From: an uncultured Oscillospiraceae bacterium
GTDB lineage: Bacteria; Bacillota; Clostridia; Oscillospirales; Oscillospiraceae
Direction: 5' to 3'
Assembly (NCBI GenBank): GCA_905234855.1
Contig: CAJOIU010000008.1
Span: 1-64,000 of the forward strand
Length of the DNA: 64,000 nt
This document shows, piece by piece, positions 33,143-43,472 of the stretch; within the stretch, counting starts at the first letter, position 1; each line of letters begins with the position of its first letter. The translations under genes and the position numbers were made by a program. Under the pieces are notes generated by a model. It had not been told where the DNA came from and made no database searches. It saw nothing but the letters and a program-made list of their open reading frames with translations.

Positions 33143-33182
33143 AGCGTCAACTATCCGGAAAAAGGATGGTTGGCGCTCTTGT
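33143..33182 (+). terminator. terminator of the DUF4428-lipoprotein operon
   Basis: A 14-bp stem (33143-33156 with 33164-33177) including two G-T pairs, 7-nt loop. Confidence 0.7.
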
Positions 33183-33246
33183 TACCAAAAAACGGCCATG
33201 CTCAGCACGGCCTTTCCTCTTTCCCCAGTCCCTGATTCGCCGCTGC

Positions 33247-33299
33247 AAAAATCAGAAATGAGCTCGTCGCCTCCGGCTCCTCCTTCATTTCTGATTTTT
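33247..33299. repeat. 15-bp inverted repeat with 23-nt spacer
   Basis: AAAAATCAGAAATGA (33247-33261) is matched exactly by its complement at 33285-33299; the spacer is GC-rich. It could be a second terminator or a degenerate miniature element. Confidence 0.5.
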
Positions 33300-33354
33300 G
33301 TCACACATTATTGACAAACCCACAAATTTCTAATAACCAGCGGCGCATTCTGGC

Positions 33355-33383
33355 TTGCCCTATGGCCGGATTTGCGGTATCAT
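33355..33383 (+). promoter_or_regulatory. promoter of mnmG
   Basis: TTGCCC (33355-33360), 17-bp spacer, TATCAT (33378-33383), ending nine bases before the ATG at 33393. A weaker TTGACA (33311) has no good -10 partner. Confidence 0.55.
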
Positions 33384-33392
33384 ATACAAGTT

Positions 33393-35189
33393 ATGAGAAC
33401 ATACGACGCTGGAAAATGTGATATCGCGGTCATCGGGGCGGGTCATGCCGGGATTGAGGCCGCGCTGGCCGCCGCGCGGCTGGGACTCGATACCGTATGC
33501 TTCACGGTGAGCCTTGACGCGGTGGGGAATATGCCCTGCAATCCTGCCATCGGCGGCACGGGGAAAGGCCATTTGGTGCGCGAATTGGACGCGCTGGGGG
33601 GCGAAATGGGGCGCGCGGCCGATCAGGCGTGCATCCAATATCGGATGCTCAACCGCGGCAAAGGCCCCGCGGTACACTCCCTGCGGGCGCAGGCCGACCG
33701 CCGCAGGTATCAGGAGGTCATGAAGCATACGCTGGAGCTTCAGGAGCATCTGCGGCTCAAGCAGGGCGAGGTGGTGTCCATCGGCGTGGAGAACGGGCAT
33801 GTGACCTCCGTTACGACGGACAAGGGCGCGGTCTATGAAGTCGGCGCCGTGGTCATCGCCTCCGGCACCTATCTCGGCGGGCGCGCCGTCACCGGCGAGG
33901 CCGTGCGGGATTCCGGGCCGGACGGCCTCGCCGCCGCGCTGCCGCTGACGGACTGCCTGTGCTCGCTGGGGCTGAGCCTGCGCCGCTTCAAAACCGGCAC
34001 GCCGCCGCGGGTGAACGCCCGCACGGTGGATTTTTCCCAAATGCAGATCCAATACGGCGACGAGGACATCGAGCCGTTTTCCTTCCTGACGGAGAAAATG
34101 CCGCGCAATCAGGCGGTGTGCTGGCTCACCTATACGAATGCCGAGACGCACCGCATCATCCGGGAAAACCTCAACCGCAGCCCGCTGTATTCCGGCGTCA
34201 TCCACGGCGTTGGGCCGCGGTACTGCCCCAGCATCGAGACGAAGATCGTCACCTTCCCGGATAAGGAGCGGCACCAGCTTTTCATCGAGCCGATGGGGCT
34301 CAATACCGAGGAGCTGTATATCCAAGGCTTCTCCTCGTCCCTGCCGGAGGATGTGCAGGTGGCGATGGTGCATACGCTTCCGGGGCTGGAGCAGGCCGAG
34401 ATCACCCGCCCGGCCTATGCCATCGAATACGACTGCATCGACCCCACGGAGCTGTATGCGAGCCTTGAGACGAAAAAGATCGCCGGGCTGTTCGGCGCGG
34501 GGCAGTTCAACGGCTCCTCCGGCTACGAGGAGGCTGCCGCGCAGGGCTGGGTCGCGGGCGTGAACGCCGCCCGGCATGTGCGGGGGCAGGAGCCGGTGAT
34601 CCTGAAGCGCTCGGACGGTTATATCGGCACGCTCATCGACGATCTTGTGACGAAGGGCACCGAGGAGCCGTACCGCATGATGACGAGCCGCTCCGAATAC
34701 CGCCTCATCCATCGGCAGGACAATGCCGACGAGCGGCTGACGCGCATCGGCTACGAGGTCGGCCTTGTGAGCGAGGCGCGGTATCGGGCGGTGCAGGAGA
34801 AATACGCGGCGGTGGAGGCTGAGATCGCCCGCCTCAAGAAAAACCATGTTTACGAGCTTCTGAAGCGGCCGGAGAACACCTATGCCGCGCTGGCCGATTG
34901 CGACCCGGATCGGCCGAGCCTGCCCCGGGCGGTGATCCAAGAGGTGGAGATCGCCGTCAAATACGAGGGCTATATCCGCCGCCAGCTCAAGGAGGTGGAG
35001 GCATTTTCCAAGATGGAGAATCGCCGCATCCCGCCGGAGCTGGATTACGACGCGATCCCCGGCATCCGCACGGAGGCGAAGCAGAAGCTCTCTGCCATCC
35101 GCCCCGCGAGCTTCGGACAGGCCGGGCGCATCTCGGGCGTATCCCCGGCCGATCTCACGGCGCTAATGATCTGGCTGGAAAAGATTTAG
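33393..35189 (+). CDS. mnmG: tRNA uridine-5-carboxymethylaminomethyl modification enzyme MnmG
   Basis: The FAD-binding subunit of the MnmE-MnmG complex, which modifies the wobble uridine of tRNAs. 598 aa from the ATG at 33393, where the protein starts close to the FAD motif [21 protein letters not shown]. Signatures include [20 protein letters not shown] (about 44-63), [27 protein letters not shown] and [21 protein letters not shown], and the C-terminal tRNA/MnmE-binding helical domain ends [11 protein letters not shown]. An in-frame ATG at 33372 lies upstream of the -10 box. No ribosome site precedes either ATG. It stands alone rather than next to mnmE or rsmG. Confidence 0.95.
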   Translation: MRTYDAGKCDIAVIGAGHAGIEAALAAARLGLDTVCFTVSLDAVGNMPCNPAIGGTGKGHLVRELDALGGEMGRAADQACIQYRMLNRGKGPAVHSLRAQADRRRYQEVMKHTLELQEHLRLKQGEVVSIGVENGHVTSVTTDKGAVYEVGAVVIASGTYLGGRAVTGEAVRDSGPDGLAAALPLTDCLCSLGLSLRRFKTGTPPRVNARTVDFSQMQIQYGDEDIEPFSFLTEKMPRNQAVCWLTYTNAETHRIIRENLNRSPLYSGVIHGVGPRYCPSIETKIVTFPDKERHQLFIEPMGLNTEELYIQGFSSSLPEDVQVAMVHTLPGLEQAEITRPAYAIEYDCIDPTELYASLETKKIAGLFGAGQFNGSSGYEEAAAQGWVAGVNAARHVRGQEPVILKRSDGYIGTLIDDLVTKGTEEPYRMMTSRSEYRLIHRQDNADERLTRIGYEVGLVSEARYRAVQEKYAAVEAEIARLKKNHVYELLKRPENTYAALADCDPDRPSLPRAVIQEVEIAVKYEGYIRRQLKEVEAFSKMENRRIPPELDYDAIPGIRTEAKQKLSAIRPASFGQAGRISGVSPADLTALMIWLEKI

Positions 35190-35202
35190 TTTACATAATA
35201 CG

Positions 35203-35233
35203 GCGGGAGCGGTTCCGAGTGAACCGCTCCCGC
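35203..35233. terminator. bidirectional terminator
   Basis: A perfect 13-bp stem (35203-35215 with 35221-35233), 5-nt loop, between convergent mnmG and the ABC exporter. Confidence 0.85.
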
Positions 35234-35246
35234 TTGGTGTATGTAG

Positions 35247-36995
35247 TTAGCCGTGCAGGTCGAGGTTCTGCGCGCGCCATAGCTTGGCAAACGCGCCGTT
35301 TTTTGCGAGGAGATCTTCGCGCGTACCCATCTCGCAGATATGCTCGCCTTCCACCACGGCGATCACGTCGGCGTTCTGCACGGTGGAGAGCCGGTGGGCG
35401 ATGATGATGCTCGTGCGACCCTTGGCCAGCTCGTCGAGGGAGGCTTGGATGCGCTGCTCGGTCACGCTGTCGAGGGCGCTCGTCGCCTCATCCAGAATGA
35501 GGACGGGTGGATTTTTCAAAAACACCCGGGCGATGGAGATGCGCTGCTTCTGCCCGCCGGAGAGCATCACGCCCCGCTCGCCCACAAAGGTATCGTACCC
35601 GTTCGGAAGCTCCGTGATCTCGTCGTGGATCTCTGCGCGGATGGCGGCGGCGATGATCTCCTCATCCGTCGCATCCGGGCGACCGTAGCGGATGTTTTCG
35701 CGGATCGTGTCCGCAAAGACGAACACATCCTGCTGGATGACGCCGATGCTGCGGTGCAGGCTGTCCTGCGTCACGTCGCGCACATCGTGGCCGTCTATGG
35801 TCACCGCGCCGTCAGATACGTCGTAAAACCGGGGGAGAAGTTGACATAATGTTGTCTTCCCGCCGCCGGACGGGCCGACGACGGCGAGGCTCTGCCCATG
35901 TCCGAGGGTAAAGCTGACATGCTCCAGCACGGGAACGCCGTCGGTATAGGAGAAGGACACGTCCTTATACTCGATATCGCCCCGAACATCCTGCAGGGCA
36001 ACAGCTTCCGGCTTATCCTTGATCGCCGGCTCCGTATTCATAAGGTCGCGGAAGCGCTTGAAGCCGGTGATGCCGTCGGTAAAGACCTCGATGAAATCCG
36101 CAAGCTGGATGATGGGGCGGCGCAGGGTGGACATATAAAGCGAGAAGGTTATGAGGTCGACATAATTCATTCGATCCTTCATGATGAAGAACCCGCCCGC
36201 GGCGATTGTGACGACCTGCAGCATGCCCATGAAGAACTCGATGCCGGAGTGGTACACGCCCATGGTCTGATACCAATGGCTTTTGGAGCCTTTGTACGCC
36301 TCGTTGGAGGCGCGGAATTTCCGGTTTTCGGTGTCCTCGTTGGCAAAGGCCTTGGCGGTGCGGATACCGGAAATGCCGGATTCGATGGCGGCGTTTATGT
36401 CCGCGAGCTTCTTTTTCACATCGGCGCTGGCGTCGTCCATGCGGCCGTTCATGATCCATGTGAACAGGAAATACAGCGGCACGATGCAAAAGAGAATCAG
36501 CGCGAGCGGCCAGCAGATGGTGGCGAGAATGGCAAAGCCGCCCACGATGGAAATGGCGCTCGTCATGAGGATCTCCGGCCCGTGATGGCTCAGCTCCGTG
36601 ACGGAAAACAGGTCGTTTGTGATCCGGCTCATCAGCACGCCCGTACGGTTTTTATCGAAGAAGGAAAAGCTCAACGTCTGGATATGCGTGAGGATATCGG
36701 TGCGCATATCGGCCTCGATGCGAACGCCCATCATATGGCCGTAATAGGTGACGACGTATTTGCAGGCGGCTTGGACGACGTAGGTGAGCGCCATGAGTCC
36801 CATGATGATAAAAAACATCCCGAACAGGCGGTTGGGCAGCATGGTATTGAGGGTATACCGCGTCGCGTAAGGGAAGATGAGGTCGGCGCCGGCGGCGATC
36901 AGCGCGCATACCATATCGAGCAGAAACAGCTTGATATGCGGCCGATAATAGGATGCGAAAATGCGCAGCGGCGGCGCATGGAAGTCTTTTTTCAT
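35247..36995 (-). CDS. ABC exporter (fused membrane and ATPase domains)
   Basis: A half-transporter of 582 aa of the MsbA/LmrA-like multidrug or lipid class, active as a dimer. Six membrane helices lie in residues 15-310, including SFSFFDKNRTGVLMSRITNDL (coupling helix). The ATPase domain has Walker A GPSGGGKTT, the Q-loop VIQQDVFVF, signature MLSGGQKQRISIARVFLK, Walker B VLILDEATSALD and switch IIIAHRLST. The start at 36995 was chosen over an upstream in-frame codon at 37115. Substrate unknown. Last gene of the minus-strand run. Confidence 0.9.
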   Translation of the reverse strand: MKKDFHAPPLRIFASYYRPHIKLFLLDMVCALIAAGADLIFPYATRYTLNTMLPNRLFGMFFIIMGLMALTYVVQAACKYVVTYYGHMMGVRIEADMRTDILTHIQTLSFSFFDKNRTGVLMSRITNDLFSVTELSHHGPEILMTSAISIVGGFAILATICWPLALILFCIVPLYFLFTWIMNGRMDDASADVKKKLADINAAIESGISGIRTAKAFANEDTENRKFRASNEAYKGSKSHWYQTMGVYHSGIEFFMGMLQVVTIAAGGFFIMKDRMNYVDLITFSLYMSTLRRPIIQLADFIEVFTDGITGFKRFRDLMNTEPAIKDKPEAVALQDVRGDIEYKDVSFSYTDGVPVLEHVSFTLGHGQSLAVVGPSGGGKTTLCQLLPRFYDVSDGAVTIDGHDVRDVTQDSLHRSIGVIQQDVFVFADTIRENIRYGRPDATDEEIIAAAIRAEIHDEITELPNGYDTFVGERGVMLSGGQKQRISIARVFLKNPPVLILDEATSALDSVTEQRIQASLDELAKGRTSIIIAHRLSTVQNADVIAVVEGEHICEMGTREDLLAKNGAFAKLWRAQNLDLHG

Positions 36996-37166
36996 TTTTA
37001 TCTCTCGATTCTGTCGTTTGCAGATACCGGGCGCGGAGAACTCCACCTCCGCGCCCGGCGTTATATGGTGTTTTACAGTCCCTCTATTACCGAGGGTGGT
37101 TTCTTTACCGGGCATCCGAGCCGGATGCCGTTGAAGGCTGGGTGCGGCTCCAAAGTTCTTTTGGAA

Positions 37167-37186
37167 ACTTTTCTTTCAAGAAAAGT
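37167..37186 (-). terminator. hairpin after the clpE-like gene
   Basis: A 9-bp A/T-rich stem (37167-37175 with 37178-37186), 2-nt loop. Part of a 140-bp non-coding stretch with further small stems. Confidence 0.5.
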
Positions 37187-37191
37187 ATCTC

Positions 37192-39522
37192 TCAGATGGC
37201 GGCGATCACGACGCTGCCGTCCACGGCGGCGACGGTGATGCTGCGCACCTGTCCCTTGTGCTTGTCGATGATCTCGGCGGCGATGGCGTCCTCGATATCC
37301 TTCTGGATCTGGCGGCGCAGATTCCGCGCGCCGTAGGCGAGGGAGTAGCTCTTTTCCACGAGATAGTCGATCACGGAGCCGTCCCACTCGAAGGCGATCT
37401 TCCGCTCCTCCATGACGGCGCGCAGCTCACGCAGCATGAGATCGGCGATGGCGCGGAACGTCTCCTCCGACAGCGGGCGGAAGTATACGATCTCGTCCAC
37501 GCGGTTGATAAATTCCGGGCGCAGAAACTCCTGCAGCGCCTTCATGGCCTTTTCCCGACCCATATCGCTGACGGACTGGCCGAAGCCGAGCCCGCCCACG
37601 CGCTTATCGGAGCCGGCGTTCGTCGTCATGATGATGACGGTGTTTTCAAAGTTCACGGTTCGTCCCTGCGCATCGGTGATGCGGCCGTCGTCGAGGATCT
37701 GCAAAAGGATGTTCATCACATCGGGATGCGCTTTTTCGATCTCATCGAACAGCACGACGGAATAGGGGCGGCGGCGGATCTTCTCCGTGAGCTGACCGGC
37801 CTCGTCATAGCCCACATAGCCCGGGGGCGAGCCGATGATGCGCGATACGGAGAATTTTTCCATAAATTCGGACATGTCGAGCCGAATGAGGCTCTCCGGG
37901 GCGGCGAAAAGATCCATGGCGAGCTGCTTGACGAGCTCGGTCTTGCCGATGCCGGTGCTGCCGACGAAAATGAAGCTGCAGGGCTTGCGCTTGGCCTGTA
38001 GGCCGACGCGGCTGCGCTTGATGGCGGCGCATACGGCGTCTACTGCCTCGTCCTGTCCGATGACGTGGGCTTTGAGGCGGGCGTTCAGGTCGCCGAGACG
38101 GGCAAATTCGTCCTCCGTGATGTTGGAGGCGGGGATCTTCGTCCAGAGCTCGATGATGCGGGCAAGGTTCGCCGCCGTGAGGGAGGGGCGCCCCTTGGCT
38201 TTCAGAATGGCCAGCTCATCGGCGATCTGCATCTGGCGGCTGCGGATCTTGGCAAGCCGCTCGAAGTTATCCGATTCCAGCGTGAGCAGGTATTCCCGCT
38301 CCTTGTCGAGATCGGCATTCTCCTTTTCGAGGGCAAGGCGGTTCGCGGTGTCCTCGTTTTTGAGATCGACGTCGGAGCAGGCCTCGTCCAGCAGGTCGAT
38401 GGCCTTGTCGGGCAGATAGCGGTCGGTGATATACCGCTCCGAGAGCGTCACCGCGAGGCGGCACATCTCGTCGGAGATCGTGACCTCGTGGAAGTCCTCG
38501 TAATACTTGCGGATGCCCTTCAGGATCTCCACACTGTCGTCCAGCGACGGCTCCGCCACGGTGACCGGCTGGAAGCGGCGCTCCAGCGCGGCGTCCTTTT
38601 CGATGTGCTTGCGGTACTCGTTGAAGGTGGTCGCGCCGATCACTTGGATCTCGCCCCGGGAGAGAGCGGGCTTGAGGATATTGGCAGCGTTCATGCTGCC
38701 TTCAGCGTCACCCGCGCCGACGATGTTATGCACCTCGTCGATGACGAGGATGATATTGCCCTGCTTCTTGACCTCCTCGATGAGGCTTTTCATGCGGCTT
38801 TCAAACTGGCCGCGGAACTGCGTGCCTGCCACGAGGGCGGTCAGATCCACGAGATAGACCTCTTTATTGCGCAGCTTATAGGGTACGTCGTCCGCGGCGA
38901 TACGTTGCGCCAGTCCCTCCGCGATGGCGGTTTTGCCGACGCCCGGCTCGCCGATGAGGCAGGGATTGTTTTTCTGGCGTCGGTTGAGGATCTGGATCAC
39001 GCGCTCCAGCTCCTCCTCGCGGCCGATCATACGGTCGAGCTTACCGTCTCTTGCGCGCTGGGTGAGGGAAATGCAGTAGTTTTCCAGAAACTTCTTCTTG
39101 TTGCCGCGGCGGTCGCCGGGGGCGGCGTTGGGATTGCCGTTGTTGGGGCTGGGACCGGGGGAGGGCGGGTTCGTGCCGGCGTTGTCATTCCCGTGCCCCT
39201 GTGGGCCGCCGAAAAGGCGGTTGAGGAAGGGGAATGTGGCGGTCTTGCCCTGATCGTCGTCGTCCTCGTCGGAGGGCTCGATGCCCATCAGGCTCTCCAG
39301 CCCCTCGGCACCGCCGAGGACGTTCGTCATCTCGCCGGAGAGGTTATCGAGATCTTCATCGGACAGGCCCATGCGGGCGATGATATCGTCCACGGGCTTG
39401 ATATGGAGCTCGCGGGCGCAGGATAGGCACAGTCCTTCGTTGCGGGACTGGTTGTTTTCGATTTTGGTGATGAATACCACTGCCATATTCTTATGGCAGC
39501 GGGCGCAAAGTGTAGGCTGCAT
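37192..39522 (-). CDS. Clp protease ATP-binding subunit (ClpE-like, N-terminal zinc finger)
   Basis: A 776-aa AAA+ unfoldase with two ATPase domains. The N-terminus is a zinc finger (Cys6, Cys9, Cys32, Cys35), as in ClpE, instead of the ClpC N-domain. A Pro/Asn/Gly linker follows (about 110-140). D1 has Walker A GEPGVGKT (about 190-197) and Walker [14 protein letters not shown]2 has GSTGIGKT (about 518-525), [12 protein letters not shown] and a sensor arginine region. Such proteins deliver damaged or regulatory proteins to ClpP. No CtsR box is evident upstream. It is 45 nt after cvpA on the same strand. Confidence 0.9.
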   Translation of the reverse strand: MQPTLCARCHKNMAVVFITKIENNQSRNEGLCLSCARELHIKPVDDIIARMGLSDEDLDNLSGEMTNVLGGAEGLESLMGIEPSDEDDDDQGKTATFPFLNRLFGGPQGHGNDNAGTNPPSPGPSPNNGNPNAAPGDRRGNKKKFLENYCISLTQRARDGKLDRMIGREEELERVIQILNRRQKNNPCLIGEPGVGKTAIAEGLAQRIAADDVPYKLRNKEVYLVDLTALVAGTQFRGQFESRMKSLIEEVKKQGNIILVIDEVHNIVGAGDAEGSMNAANILKPALSRGEIQVIGATTFNEYRKHIEKDAALERRFQPVTVAEPSLDDSVEILKGIRKYYEDFHEVTISDEMCRLAVTLSERYITDRYLPDKAIDLLDEACSDVDLKNEDTANRLALEKENADLDKEREYLLTLESDNFERLAKIRSRQMQIADELAILKAKGRPSLTAANLARIIELWTKIPASNITEDEFARLGDLNARLKAHVIGQDEAVDAVCAAIKRSRVGLQAKRKPCSFIFVGSTGIGKTELVKQLAMDLFAAPESLIRLDMSEFMEKFSVSRIIGSPPGYVGYDEAGQLTEKIRRRPYSVVLFDEIEKAHPDVMNILLQILDDGRITDAQGRTVNFENTVIIMTTNAGSDKRVGGLGFGQSVSDMGREKAMKALQEFLRPEFINRVDEIVYFRPLSEETFRAIADLMLRELRAVMEERKIAFEWDGSVIDYLVEKSYSLAYGARNLRRQIQKDIEDAIAAEIIDKHKGQVRSITVAAVDGSVVIAAI

Positions 39523-39567
39523 GGTAAACTCCTTATAATCAAAAGGGGATCGGCTGCGGCGCGCGGA

Positions 39568-40311
39568 TCAAAGGGTGATGTAGGCAGCGAGCAGGTTCCG
39601 ATCAAGGAAATAGCTGGCGATGGCGGTGCCGCGCAGGGAGGTTTCCGGGATCAGAAGGCCGGTGAACTGCAGCACCCAAGCGATGATGGCGCAGAAGAGA
39701 AAGCCGGTGAACACGCCGATGGCAGCGCCGCCGATGTCGTTCACGATGCCGATATACGGCAAGCGGAAGCTGAGGTTCGGGATGTTCACGATGACCGTCA
39801 GCGCGGCAAAAACGAGGATAAACGCGAGGAGGAAGCCCCCGTACCATGAGAGGGACTGACAGGTCACGGTCATGATGGCATTGGAAAGAGTCGTGCCGTT
39901 CTGATCGGCGTAGGTCACGGTCTTCTGGGCGAGCGATTCCGCCATATCCTCGTATACGCCGAGATCGTGAAATACCCACCGGCAGACCTCGATCCGGGAG
40001 GCGGGCTGGTTTTCCAGCATGTCGTCGACCGAATAGGGCGCGTCATACACGCCGTTTTCGTCGGCCTCATAGCCAAAGAGCTCATAGGTGGTGGATTCCA
40101 CGCGGCTGTCGAGAAATCCGCCCACAAAGGGCTTCATCACGGGGATGACCTCATAGGAGAAGGTGTCGCTGAGGAGCTGCGCGCCATATAAAGATAGTAT
40201 TATCACGAGGACACCGATAATGCCCATGATGATACCTTTTTTGAAGCCCTGCCATGCGCAGATCACGATGATGCCCAGCAGGACAAGACTGATGATGGAA
40301 GTGATAGCCAT
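39568..40311 (-). CDS. CvpA-family membrane protein
   Basis: 247 aa with the CvpA architecture: an N-terminal helix and glycine-rich second helix (VICAWQGFKKGIIMGIIGVLVIILSLYGAQLL), a hydrophilic middle section (about 60-135, longer than in E. coli CvpA) and two C-terminal helices ending IIAWVLQFTGLL. Bacterial relatives are needed for colicin V production or envelope stress tolerance. It lies between the DUF5711 gene and clpE-like on one strand, so probably cotranscribed. Confidence 0.85.
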   Translation of the reverse strand: MAITSIISLVLLGIIVICAWQGFKKGIIMGIIGVLVIILSLYGAQLLSDTFSYEVIPVMKPFVGGFLDSRVESTTYELFGYEADENGVYDAPYSVDDMLENQPASRIEVCRWVFHDLGVYEDMAESLAQKTVTYADQNGTTLSNAIMTVTCQSLSWYGGFLLAFILVFAALTVIVNIPNLSFRLPYIGIVNDIGGAAIGVFTGFLFCAIIAWVLQFTGLLIPETSLRGTAIASYFLDRNLLAAYITL

Positions 40312-40349
40312 TGGATGCGGCCTCCTGCGAGAATGGAATGGATGGATGG

Positions 40350-41831
40350 TCAGAAGGTATAGACCTCCGCATAGTTGGAGGAAACGAGCAGTGCCTCTCC
40401 ACGGCTGCGGAGCAGACCGTATTTGAAGCCGGACAGGCCGGAAAGCCGCCCTTTTTCCGTGAGCGAGCTGCTGTAAAGGATCGCGCCGTCAGGACACAGC
40501 ACCAAAAGCTCGGTGCCGCTTGCCGTGAGGGAGACGATCTCGCTCTGCACGTCTGCCTCGCCCAGCTTTTTGCCCGCGGCGTCCAGCGAAACGAGGGTCG
40601 CCGTCGTTCCGGCGCGATAGGGGCTCAGCGCGAAGGTGATGCAGCCCTCGCCCGTATCGGTGCAGTCGGTGAGGTAACGGCCTTCAAAGCTGAAGGTGTT
40701 GTTCCACGATCCTTCGCTGTCGAAAAACAGCGCTTCCTCGGTGGAATAGGCGCAGAGCTGGTTCGCGGTGAACCAATGCACATTGAGGAGGATCGTATCG
40801 GACACCGAAAAGGCTGCCTGCTGCTCGGTTTTGTTGAGGGAGAAGAAGCGCACCTCGCTGCCGGAGGCGGTATAGGACAGGACCGCGAGAGAGCGGTTGT
40901 CCGGCGAGACGTTTGCGCTGATGACCCACGCGGAGGAGGAATACCATTGATAGACTGGCTCCAGCGTCGGCGCGTACACGGTGACGAGGCCGCGATAGCC
41001 GGTGCATTCGGTGGTGACGGCAAGGTAACCTCCCTCGGAAACGCTGGCGGAAAAGATCTTGCCCTCGGCGGTCAGCTCGGTCACGGCGCCGTCAAAGCGG
41101 GCGGCGGCGATGTTGGTGCCGCCTACGTCGTAAAACACGGCATAATCCCCGCAGGCGGCGATGGCCGGGGTCGTCATCTGCATGAGGTGACTGGCGGCGA
41201 TCTGTCCGTCGGAGCCGATCAGCTCCAAGCCGCTTGTGGCGGCGGCGGCAAGGCCGTCTCCCGCTGCGGCGAATACCTGCCCGGAGCCGGTCTCGAAGAT
41301 GTATTCCGCCTCGGGTGCGGCCACCTTCTCGGCGGAGAGGATGAGCATGTCGGGATGGAAGCTGTCCCGATACAGCCAGATGACGACGACGGCGGCCAGC
41401 AGGATCGCCGCGGCGATCAGCGTGATGACGGTCTTGCGCTTGTCGTTTCGGGAGAGCTTTTCCTCCGACGTCGGTTCCTGCTTGAAATCGAAAGCTTTTC
41501 CCGTCGTTTTTGACGCCTTTTTGGGTGCTTTTTCATCCTTTTTGGCGTCTTTTTTTGTCTTTTCCGTCTTGGCTTCGGCCTTTTCCGCTTTTTTTTCGGT
41601 GTCTTTCCCGGCTTTTTCCGTCTTCTCCGCGGCGGCTTTGCTTTCTTTGTCCGCCTTTTTCGAAGTTGTTTTGCCATCCTTGACGGGTTTATCCGCGACT
41701 TTGGCGGGAGTGAATTTCTTCGTGGCGCCCGCGTCCTGCGCCTCGATCGCCTTGGGCTCTGCCGGGGCGGTCTTCGGCTCTTTTTTCGTGCCGGACGCCG
41801 TATTCGCTTTTTTCAAGTGCTTGCTCGACAT
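40350..41831 (-). CDS. DUF5711 family membrane-anchored protein
   Basis: 493 aa. The first 110 residues are a Lys/Ala/Glu/Thr-rich, presumably disordered cytoplasmic region. One membrane helix follows (TVITLIAAAILLAAVVVIWLY, about 130-150), then an extracellular beta-propeller-like domain with repeated strand patterns (SGLELIGSDGQIAAS, YAVFYDVGGTNIAAAR, YLAVTTECTGYRGLVTVY) that fits DUF5711. Function unknown. The start at 41831 is preceded by AAGGAG; a GTG five codons upstream is less likely. Confidence 0.82.
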   Translation of the reverse strand: MSSKHLKKANTASGTKKEPKTAPAEPKAIEAQDAGATKKFTPAKVADKPVKDGKTTSKKADKESKAAAEKTEKAGKDTEKKAEKAEAKTEKTKKDAKKDEKAPKKASKTTGKAFDFKQEPTSEEKLSRNDKRKTVITLIAAAILLAAVVVIWLYRDSFHPDMLILSAEKVAAPEAEYIFETGSGQVFAAAGDGLAAAATSGLELIGSDGQIAASHLMQMTTPAIAACGDYAVFYDVGGTNIAAARFDGAVTELTAEGKIFSASVSEGGYLAVTTECTGYRGLVTVYAPTLEPVYQWYSSSAWVISANVSPDNRSLAVLSYTASGSEVRFFSLNKTEQQAAFSVSDTILLNVHWFTANQLCAYSTEEALFFDSEGSWNNTFSFEGRYLTDCTDTGEGCITFALSPYRAGTTATLVSLDAAGKKLGEADVQSEIVSLTASGTELLVLCPDGAILYSSSLTEKGRLSGLSGFKYGLLRSRGEALLVSSNYAEVYTF

Positions 41832-41886
41832 CTCCGGCTCCTTCACAATGCGCCATTATATCAACTATAAAGTATATCACATACCG

Positions 41887-42669
41887 TCAAGATATGTCCA
41901 ACGCCGCGTCCGTCATCATCCGGCCCACCGCGCCGTCGTACCATACTCTGTGCATATACAGCCCCTGCGGCGGCATGGTGGGGCCGGTGAGCCGCCGGTC
42001 ACCCGCTTCGAGGAGCGCCGGGATATCCGCCGGATCCAGCTTGCCGTAGGAGGCATATACGAGGGTGCCGACAATGGCTCTCACCATGTTGTAGAGAAAT
42101 CCGTTCGCGCAGACGGAGACGGTGATGTTATCCCCCTCGCGCTCGGCGCGGCACCAATGGACGGTGCGGACGGTGGTTTTTGTTTCCGTGCCGAGGCTGC
42201 GGACGGCGGCAAAGTCATGGGTGCCGACGAAGGCGGCTGCCGCCGCGGCCATGCGCCCGATATCGAGCGGCTGCGGATAGAAGCAGGCGCCGCGGTCGAG
42301 AAACGGATCCCGCAGACGGCTGTTGTGGATGCGGTAAATGTATTCCTTCTGGATGCAGGAACCGATGGCGTTGAAATCCTCCGGCGCCTCCACCGCGGCG
42401 GAAACGGCGATATCCTCCGGCAGTCGGCTGTTTACCGCCAGCGGCACGCGCTCGATGGGGATGGTGCCGTCTGTGCGGAAATTGGCACAATAGCGCAGGG
42501 CATGGACGCCGGCGTCCGTGCGTCCGCAGCCGGTGATGTGAACCGGATGCTTCACGATCTTGGCTACGGCCTGCTCCAGCGTTTCCTGTACGGTGACATC
42601 GTCTCGCTGGGTCTGCCAGCCGTGGTAATTCGTGCCGTCGTAAGACAGGCGGAGCGCGATATTTCTCAT
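41887..42669 (-). CDS. truA: tRNA pseudouridine(38-40) synthase
   Basis: TruA (260 aa) isomerises uridines 38-40 in the anticodon arm. The catalytic aspartate Asp52 lies in GCGRTDAGVHAL. The N-terminal LRLSYDGTNYHGWQTQ, the conserved FNAIGSCIQKEYIYRI and GFLYNMVRAIVGTL are family signatures. Its ATG overlaps the ecfT stop by 4 nt, so it belongs to the ECF operon, a common arrangement in Firmicutes (ecfA1-ecfA2-ecfT-truA). Confidence 0.95.
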   Translation of the reverse strand: MRNIALRLSYDGTNYHGWQTQRDDVTVQETLEQAVAKIVKHPVHITGCGRTDAGVHALRYCANFRTDGTIPIERVPLAVNSRLPEDIAVSAAVEAPEDFNAIGSCIQKEYIYRIHNSRLRDPFLDRGACFYPQPLDIGRMAAAAAAFVGTHDFAAVRSLGTETKTTVRTVHWCRAEREGDNITVSVCANGFLYNMVRAIVGTLVYASYGKLDPADIPALLEAGDRRLTGPTMPPQGLYMHRVWYDGAVGRMMTDAALDIS

Positions 42670-43472
42670 AGCGATACGCGCCGCAGGAGGATGACGCCCG
42701 CCATCAGCGCAGCGCCGAGCAGGAAGGCGACGGCGTCGCCCCGATGCATCTTCAGCACCTTCATGCGGGTGCGCCCCTCGCCGCCGTTATAGCAGCGGCA
42801 TTCCATGGCGGTGGCCAGCTCATCCGCCCGCCGGAAGGCGGAGACGAACAGGGGTATAAGCAGCGGCAGCAGCGCCTTTGCGCGGTCGATGAGAGTGCCG
42901 GATTCGAGATCGGCGCCGCGCGCCTTCTGCGCGGACATGATGCGGTCGGTCTCCTCGATGAGCGTGGGGATGAATCGTAGGGCGATGGACATCATGAGGC
43001 TCAGCTCATACACGGGTACCTTGAGCTTTTTGAGCGGGGAGAGGAGCATCTCCAAGCCGTCCGTGATGGCCAGCGGGGAGGTGGTGTAGGTCAGCAGAAA
43101 CGTACCCGCCACCAGCAGCATCACCCGCAGCGCCATGGTAACGGCGTTATGCACGCCCGTATGGGTGATCTTGATGAAACGCCAATGGAAGATGTAATCG
43201 TCCCCGGCGGTGAAAAACAGATTGAGGATCGCGGTGAAAACGATGATGAAGATCAGCGGCTTCAGACCCCGCAGCACGGCCTTGGGGCCGATGTGCGCAA
43301 TGATCATCACGGCCGCCAGCGCCGCGAATACCAGCAGATAGCCAAACCAGTTGTTGGCGGTGAACAGCGCCGCGATATACACGACGGTGAGGATCAGCTT
43401 CGTGCGGGGATCGAGGCGGTGGACGGCGGTATCGCCCGGAAAATACTGACCGAGGGTGATATCCTTCAGCAT
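42666..43472 (-). CDS. ecfT: ECF transporter transmembrane subunit EcfT
   Basis: The 268-aa shared membrane component of group II ECF vitamin importers. It begins with the typical LGQYFPGDTAVHRLDPRTKL and has membrane helices and the two coupling motifs AQKARGAD (about 180) and MECRCYNGGEGRTRMK (about 225-240), which contact the ATPases. It overlaps ecfA2 upstream and truA downstream. Substrate-specific S subunits are encoded elsewhere; bioY at 60.9 kb is one candidate partner. Confidence 0.95.
   Translation of the reverse strand: MLKDITLGQYFPGDTAVHRLDPRTKLILTVVYIAALFTANNWFGYLLVFAALAAVMIIAHIGPKAVLRGLKPLIFIIVFTAILNLFFTAGDDYIFHWRFIKITHTGVHNAVTMALRVMLLVAGTFLLTYTTSPLAITDGLEMLLSPLKKLKVPVYELSLMMSIALRFIPTLIEETDRIMSAQKARGADLESGTLIDRAKALLPLLIPLFVSAFRRADELATAMECRCYNGGEGRTRMKVLKMHRGDAVAFLLGAALMAGVILLRRVSL

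Noticed and set aside
39523..39567. CtsR or CIRCE heat-shock operator before the clpE-like gene
   Set aside because: The 45-bp gap contains no matching heptamer repeats or CIRCE inverted repeat.
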